A program made the translations under genes and the position numbers. From Acidobacteriota bacterium (GTDB lineage: Bacteria; Acidobacteriota; Terriglobia; Terriglobales; Acidobacteriaceae): DNA of 58,702 nucleotides. The notes beneath the pieces are model-generated. The model ran no database searches. It was not told where the DNA came from and worked only from the letters and a program-made list of their open reading frames with translations. Below are positions 53,416 to 58,702 of the stretch, piece after piece (within the stretch, counting starts at the first letter, position 1; each line of letters opens with the position of its first letter). The stretch covers positions 1 through 58,702 of the forward strand of contig QIAU01000146.1 of assembly GCA_003225055.1 (NCBI GenBank). Direction: 5' to 3'.

Positions 53416-53419
<4 letters not shown>
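53018..53419 (+). CDS. Stand-alone receiver-domain response regulator
   Basis: 133 aa. Acidic pocket in LLIEDEPSVMAY, phosphoacceptor D61 in VVSDMRTPGGVNGADV, T in FITGDVA and K114 in CIEKPFRV. No output domain. Start overlaps the kinase stop and its stop overlaps the next start (GTGA, 53416-53419), so kinase, receiver and activator form one coupled unit. May be a phosphate sink or relay between the kinase and other proteins of the island. Confidence 0.92.
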
Positions 53420-54810
<1,391 letters not shown>

Positions 54811-54858
54811 GCCCCCGAATAAATTAAATTCAGCTGGCGTTAAGCGGTTGAGACACGG

Positions 54859-54872
54859 TTTCAATCTGAGAC
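54859..54872. promoter_or_regulatory. Candidate activator site 3 (TTTCA-N3-TGAGAC)
   Basis: TTTCAATCTGAGAC, preceded by TTGAGAC (54848-54854), so two overlapping half-related palindromes are present. Lies about 105 bases upstream of the -24/-12 element at 54968, the usual distance for an NtrC-type enhancer. Confidence 0.45.
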
Positions 54873-54967
54873 GCCCCGGCCAAGAATCACCTGCCCGGAG
54901 AATGTCCTTTGGCCCAGGAATCCATAGCTGATCAATGACTTAGCCTTCCTGCCGTTTTTCTCGACTT

Positions 54968-54983
54968 TGGCTCTCCTCGTGCA
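54968..54983 (+). promoter_or_regulatory. Putative sigma-54 (-24/-12) promoter of the second island operon
   Basis: TGGCTCTCCTCGTGCA: GG (54969-54970), ten bases, GC (54981-54982). The start of transcription would be near 54994, giving a leader of about 90 bases before the TTG at 55084. Shares TGGC and CGTGCA with the che-operon candidate. Confidence 0.55.
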
Positions 54984-55083
54984 ACTCTTCCCTTCCGAGT
55001 CCGCGGCCTCGGTGGTCATCGCTTCTTAACCGAGAACCCTTGAGAACTCGGGCCGCCGCAAGCACTCATAAGAGGTCCTTATT

Positions 55084-55431
55084 TTGGCCAGAGAGGCCCC
55101 AGCTCCGATCCAGGCGCGTCGGGAGAATTACGTCGCCAAACTGGCGAGCTTTTTTGCTGCCGCCACTCCGGTACGGATTCCTGTGCGTTTAACTCGGCTG
55201 GGTACCGGCGATGTTTTTTCGGAGAGCACGGTCATTGAGTTTGCCACTCCACGCGAGGTTCTCTTCGCCTGCGCCGCGCCTCTGGAATTTGCCGACCGTA
55301 TCCATCTCAAGAATTCGGACGGCTCTCTGGATGTGGAGGCCACGGTGGTGGCGGTGCAATATCACGAGGAAAAGACCGCGGTCGCTGCCCGGTTCACCCG
55401 GGACGTGGCGAACTGGATCGTGAAACCATGA
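55084..55431 (+). CDS. Small PilZ-like beta-rich protein (tentative)
   Basis: 115 aa, no signal peptide. Predicted beta-rich: VRIPVRLTRLGTGDVFSEST, VIEFATPREVLFACAAPLEF, IHLKNSDGSLDVEATVVAVQ, EKTAVAARFT. The alternation and the 'D/GxVxxV' strand spacing resemble a PilZ-type barrel, but the RxxxR and D-x-S-x-x-G signature for c-di-GMP is not clearly present, so ligand binding is not claimed. Start TTG 55084 with AAGAGG upstream. ATGA overlap with the next gene (55428-55431). Confidence 0.6.
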   Translation: MAREAPAPIQARRENYVAKLASFFAAATPVRIPVRLTRLGTGDVFSESTVIEFATPREVLFACAAPLEFADRIHLKNSDGSLDVEATVVAVQYHEEKTAVAARFTRDVANWIVKP

Positions 55432-56465
55432 ACGCTTCACCCTATTCGAACCACCTGCCCACCGAATGGCGTAACGCGCTTTGCCTGTATCCCCTTTACC
55501 TAGCGTTGGCCCAAGAATTTGTCATTGAACTCCCGGCCTCCCCGGAGCTTGAAAGCGGCACCGATGCCCCCAGCCAGGACTGTGTCCAGCAGGCGCGCCA
55601 GTGGTTCAACACCATGGATGAGCGCATCCAGGTGCATCAGTTGCGCCAGTTCCTGCAGACTACGCCGCTGGCGGACAATGAAATCGTGCGCCTGATGCTG
55701 CTCCGCCATCTTGGCAAGGAGCAGCGCACCCCGGCGGACCGCGATAAGATCGATTTCCTGCTGGTTCAATTCTTCTCTTTGTCCACCCCGTCCCGTCTCG
55801 ACGATAGCGACTGTGAACTGGACTATGTGGCGGAGATTCTGCGGCCGGTGCTCGGGGCGGTAGAGACCGTGCTATCCGACTGGCTCTCTGAGCTGGAGCC
55901 GATGATTCAGTCGGCCAGCGGCTGTCGTCGTTTGAGCGAATTGTTCACCCGCAAAATTCTCGAACAAGGACGCAAGCTCAAGGTGGAAGCCAAGGAGAAA
56001 TACTTCGAGCCGGTCGCCATGGTGGCCTTCACACGTTTTAGTTTTCTGATGCGCCGCGTCTTTTTCCGGCTCATGCACGAGGATCTGAACGCCATCCTCG
56101 ATGGTCTGCGCCAGCTCGAGAGCCACGGGATCACTACCCTCGACTGCCGCCGTGCCCACTTCTCGCACCAGGAGCCGACCGATCGGTTACGCATGATCTG
56201 TCATTCCTGGAAGGTGATGTTCCATGCCGAATATTCTTCCGGGCAGCCGTTGAAGATGCTCGCCGATCTGCGCACGGTGGTGGAAGAAGTCCTGGCCCGT
56301 TGCTCAGAGCCGGCCAATCCGGCGGCCCCGGCTACTCTTGCAGGTTCTTCAGAGCGGCCAAAAGCGCGCGCCGCTGCGGCAACTTCCGTGGCCTCCAGCT
56401 CAGCTGCCCCGGAATTTGAAGTGGCAACTTCCCAACCCGCGCACGACGAAGGCGATGGGATCTGA
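55428..56465 (+). CDS. Conserved hypothetical protein of the chemosensory island
   Basis: 345 aa, not recognised. Largely helical and cytosolic: WFNTMDERIQVHQLRQFLQT, NEIVRLMLLRHLGKEQRTPA, VAMVAFTRFSFLMRRVFFRL, then a disordered Ala/Ser/Pro-rich C-terminal tail (from about 305). The CDRAH-like histidine near LDCRRAHFSHQEPTDRLRMI is not a known phosphotransfer motif. Coupled by overlaps or short gaps to the PilZ-like gene before it and the DHp gene after it, so it is probably a structural or regulatory partner in that signalling unit. Confidence 0.75.
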   Translation: MNASPYSNHLPTEWRNALCLYPLYLALAQEFVIELPASPELESGTDAPSQDCVQQARQWFNTMDERIQVHQLRQFLQTTPLADNEIVRLMLLRHLGKEQRTPADRDKIDFLLVQFFSLSTPSRLDDSDCELDYVAEILRPVLGAVETVLSDWLSELEPMIQSASGCRRLSELFTRKILEQGRKLKVEAKEKYFEPVAMVAFTRFSFLMRRVFFRLMHEDLNAILDGLRQLESHGITTLDCRRAHFSHQEPTDRLRMICHSWKVMFHAEYSSGQPLKMLADLRTVVEEVLARCSEPANPAAPATLAGSSERPKARAAAATSVASSSAAPEFEVATSQPAHDEGDGI

Positions 56466-56467
56466 GC

Positions 56468-57181
56468 ATGAGTGATATAGCCACTCGGAATCGGGTTAAC
56501 GATCAGGCGACGGTTCTGATCATCGCCGACAACGCCGATTTTGCGCGCACGATTACCGCTCGCTGGCAGGCAGAGCGCGTGCTTCCCGGGTTCACGCTTA
56601 TGAGCGGCGATCTGTGCCCGGGGGTGAACGCCAGCGCCTTTGATATGGCCATCGTCGGCGACGTCCGTCCCGGCGTGCTGCCTTCCGTGCTTACGATCCT
56701 GGAGACCACGAACAAGCCGGTTCTTTTTGTTGCCCGGGACGCCCACACCGCGGCTACGGTACGCGAGACGCACACCCGCACGCTCGTACTTTGCCAGCCT
56801 GAAGAAGCCCTGGATGCCCTGGTCCTGGTTGCAACCGAAGCCTTGCGCGGCCGAGAGGCACTGGCCCGCGCCCGCCGCGCCGAGCAAACGGCCGCCAGCA
56901 ATGAAGGGCAGGCCACCCTCGGACGCTACATGCTCGAAATGCGGCACACGCTCAATGACGCCTTGACTTCCATGCTGGGAAATTCCGAGCTGCTATTAGC
57001 CGAGCCGGGCGCACTGTCGGCCAAGTCACGCGATCAGTTGGAGACGATTCGCCACATGGCGATCCGCATGCACGAAATTTTGCAACGCTTTTCCTCCCTC
57101 GAAACAGAACTGCGCTACGTGGAAAAACAAGCCGAGCGCGAAGCTCGCGCCCGGTCGCACGGAGCCGCCGACTGCCTGTAG
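56468..57181 (+). CDS. Degenerate receiver fused to a lone histidine-kinase DHp domain
   Basis: 237 aa. Residues 14-125 have receiver-like strands (TVLIIADNADFARTITARW, FDMAIVGDVRPG with D65, KPVLFVARD) but no conserved Thr or Lys. Residues 145-215 resemble a HisKA dimerisation domain with H160 in LEMRHTLNDALTSMLGNSEL, followed by a second helix (KSRDQLETIRHMAIRMHEIL). The protein ends in a basic helix without any ATPase domain. It may be a histidine phosphotransfer protein like ChpT/Spo0B in concept, a scaffold, or a kinase needing a partner. Two bases after the previous gene. Confidence 0.75.
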   Translation: MSDIATRNRVNDQATVLIIADNADFARTITARWQAERVLPGFTLMSGDLCPGVNASAFDMAIVGDVRPGVLPSVLTILETTNKPVLFVARDAHTAATVRETHTRTLVLCQPEEALDALVLVATEALRGREALARARRAEQTAASNEGQATLGRYMLEMRHTLNDALTSMLGNSELLLAEPGALSAKSRDQLETIRHMAIRMHEILQRFSSLETELRYVEKQAEREARARSHGAADCL

Positions 57182-57233
57182 CAGGCTGGACCATTTGCTC
57201 CGCGCAGTAGTCCTGGAAGGCGAACTTTGAACT

Positions 57234-58097
57234 ATGGTAGATAGACTCACGGCTAGCATGGCGGTTCTCGACTGCGAGATATCGGAAATCCGCCTGCTTC
57301 TCGAACGCCATGCCGGGGTGCTGCTGGACAAGCCTGCGGAAGCGCTCTGTGCCGACATCGCGCAATACCTGGAATCCCGCCACATGAACTCGGCAGCCGA
57401 GTTGATGGGTGCGCTGCGGAATTTTTCCGGCGAGCGTGACGCGCTGCTGGAGCGCTTACTGCCCGGCGACACCACGTTCTTTCGCTATCCCGGCGCTATG
57501 GAGGCGTTGGAGAAAAGAGTCCTGCCCGAACTCAAGCAGCGCAAGAAATATGACCATCCTCGCTCTCTGCGGATCTGGAGTGCTGGCTGCTCGACCGGCG
57601 AGGAGGCTTACTCAATTGCCATCGCGGTTTGCGAGGCCCTCAAGGGAGACTCAGGAGGCTGGAACGTCCTCATCGTGGCCAGTGACATTCGCCAGCAAGC
57701 GCTGGCCTCAGCGAAAAAAGGCTTATATCCCCGGCGCGCCCTGAAGAACGTGCCCCGTCACCTGATTACGACCTACTTTTCCCGTGTCGGTGACCACTTC
57801 CTGGTGAAACCCCGCCTGCTGAGCTTGGTCACTTTTACCCCCATGAATCTTGCACAGACCAGCTTCATCGGCCGCTTCGATTGCATCTTCTGCATGGATG
57901 TTCTGCCGCACTTCTCGCTCAGGCAGCGAACAACCCTGCTCCCCCGCCTGCATCTATATCTCGAACCGGGCGGCTGTCTGTTTCTCGGTCAGAACGAAAA
58001 ATTGCCGGCTGCTGAGGTGAACTTCAGTTCCCAGTCGTACCTGTCCTTTGCCTACCACCAAAGACCACTCGCCGCGGCGGCAAAATCGGGAAAGTAA
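57234..58097 (+). CDS. Second CheR-type methyltransferase, divergent active region
   Basis: 287 aa. N-terminal helical domain (EISEIRLLLERHAGVLLDKP), LPGDTTFFRYPGAMEALEKR, the SAM loop IWSAGCSTGEEAYSIAIAVC and VASDIRQQALASAKKGLYPR are CheR-like. The segment that is normally IFCRNVLIYF reads IFCMDVLPHF, losing the conserved Arg-Asn, while GGCLFLGQNEKL keeps the end motif. The target may be a non-MCP protein. It ends the operon that begins at 55084 and is on the opposite strand from the canonical cheR. Weak ribosome-binding site. Confidence 0.88.
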   Translation: MVDRLTASMAVLDCEISEIRLLLERHAGVLLDKPAEALCADIAQYLESRHMNSAAELMGALRNFSGERDALLERLLPGDTTFFRYPGAMEALEKRVLPELKQRKKYDHPRSLRIWSAGCSTGEEAYSIAIAVCEALKGDSGGWNVLIVASDIRQQALASAKKGLYPRRALKNVPRHLITTYFSRVGDHFLVKPRLLSLVTFTPMNLAQTSFIGRFDCIFCMDVLPHFSLRQRTTLLPRLHLYLEPGGCLFLGQNEKLPAAEVNFSSQSYLSFAYHQRPLAAAAKSGK

Positions 58098-58107
58098 TTT
58101 TCCCCCG

Positions 58108-58119
58108 TCTCATCCTGAG
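58108..58119. promoter_or_regulatory. Candidate activator site 4 (TCTCA-N3-TGAG)
   Basis: TCTCATCCTGAG, eleven bases after the second CheR stop. Same layout as sites 1-3. It may mark the upstream region of a further regulated gene beyond the IS fragment, or act as a weak hairpin. From 58120 to 58325 no gene is supported. Confidence 0.35.
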
Positions 58120-58325
58120 TTTGTGACGGTTTCGTTCCGTTTTCTTGCAGGCAGTGATGCTGAAAGCAAGCAGCGTGCGTGCCGGGGAAATCGCTTAAAT
58201 CAAAAAGTCACAAACCCGGAGCGGAGTTTGGGCTCGCGAAGCCTGTCAAAGTCCTGGCTCGGGATGAGGGCGTCGGTTGTGTCAAGCGGAGCGAAGAACC
58301 TACTTACCGAGAAGCGCCGTAAAGC

Positions 58326-58346
58326 CCCGCCCTTTAGGGCTGGGGA
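58326..58346. repeat. Imperfect hairpin, probable IS200/IS605 end
   Basis: CCCC-GCCCT-TT-AGGGC-t-GGGG (58326-58346): a 5-base inner stem with a 2-base loop and a 4-base outer stem with one bulged T. Subterminal imperfect hairpins like this mark IS200/IS605 ends; it lies 56 bases before the tnpA start, so it may be the left end, or the right end of an adjacent relic. Confidence 0.5.
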
Positions 58347-58401
58347 TATAAGGCGTGATTTTGCCTTGTCTTAGATTGCTTCATTAGGTATAAGCATCAG
58401 T

Positions 58402-58702
58402 ATGGCCCTGGAAGGGTACAAATCAAACCACAACGTGGTCTATTCAAGCAAGTACCATTGCGTGTGGACGCCTAAGTATCGGCGAGCTGTGCGGGTCGGA
58501 CCAATCGCTAAACGATGCGAACAGGTGCTTAGGCAGTAGAAGTGGACCCGCAGTTGGGTATCCATCGGTTGGTTAAGCACCTCAAGGGGGTTTCCTCGCA
58601 CAGCTTGCGGCAGGAATTTCGCACCCTGAAATCACGGTTGCCGACGCTGTGGACGAACAGCTATTTCGTGTCCACCGTCGGGGGGGCGCCGCTGGCGGTC
58701 AT
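58402..58702 (+). pseudogene. tnpA: IS200/IS605-type tnpA transposase, internally deleted, truncated by the window end
   Basis: ATG 58402 reads HNVVYSSKYHCVWTPKYRRA, the standard start of Y1-HUH TnpA transposases, and stops at 58539 after 45 codons. From about 58542 another frame reads VDPQLGIHRLVKHLKGVSSH, then SLRQEFRTLKSRLPTLWTNS and YFVSTVGGAPLAVI, the normal second half. The stretch that would carry the H-U-H motif (DHVHL in relatives) is missing, so about 40 residues are deleted with a frame change. The catalytic Tyr region would lie beyond 58702. The product cannot be active. Confidence 0.88.

Noticed and set aside
58048-58374. Open frame running from the cheR2 end through the IS-end hairpin
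   Set aside because: Crosses the stop of a real gene and a palindromic IS end; not protein-like.

Overview
The window looks like a chromosomal segment of an Acidobacteriota bacterium (Terriglobia/Koribacter-like is my inference). The signs are an Oar-type TonB-dependent receptor with an N-terminal carboxypeptidase-regulatory-like domain, high GC, LPS-type lipid A genes (LpxD, LpxL-like), many acidobacterial-type secreted proteins, and intergenic spaces packed with short hairpin and word-repeat DNA. No rRNA, tRNA or CRISPR array was seen.

Layout. (1) 176-3950: TonB-dependent receptor broken by an internal deletion/frameshift. (2) 4025-12841: a same-strand amine/omega-amino-acid catabolic block with three class III aminotransferases, an APC permease, an aldehyde dehydrogenase and a methylmalonate-semialdehyde-type dehydrogenase. 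It faces a convergent, exported S58 (DmpA/BapA-like) peptidase at 13142-14302. Together these suggest use of beta- or omega-amino acids and possibly of peptides containing them. (3) 14384-21400: small or unknown proteins, an atypical LuxR-type regulator, a decayed glyoxalase gene, a SYLF protein, LpxL-like acyltransferase, LpxD and a P-loop protein. (4) 21553-24868: lnt, prfB with a classical programmed +1 frameshift, and a frameshifted cation-efflux gene. (5) 24933-35363: housekeeping and stress genes (CoA-binding protein, GAF-PP2C phosphatase, RarA, SpoU methyltransferase, TsaC-type protein, YdcF, DinB, cyclase family, DUF92, Ku). (6) 35857-41554: secreted beta-propeller proteins, an outer-membrane barrel, and a decayed acidobacterial secreted-protein gene. 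(7) 41744-58097: a large chemosensory/two-component island. (8) 58326-58702: a decayed IS200/IS605 tnpA at the window edge.

The chemosensory island is the most interesting region. A minus-strand operon runs TonB-C-domain protein, MCP, CheW, CheR, CheA, CheB, CheY, CheX. Divergent from it are a GAF/PAS histidine kinase, a lone receiver and an NtrC-type activator carrying GAFTGA. These are followed by a second plus-strand operon: small PilZ-like protein, unknown 345-aa protein, degenerate receiver joined to a lone DHp domain, and second CheR. Both the mcp-che operon and the second operon are preceded by matching -24/-12 (sigma-54-like) sequences, TGGC-N6-CGTGCA. Upstream of these lie repeated palindromes of the form (T/C)TCA-N3-TGAG. 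This suggests a single NtrC/sigma-54 circuit driving an entire chemosensory array. No flagellar or pilus structural genes occur in the window, so the output is unknown.

Several loci show frame damage (TonB receptor, glyoxalase, cation transporter, acidobacterial secreted protein, tnpA). Some of the breaks lie in short homopolymers, so assembly or sequencing error has to be weighed against real decay.
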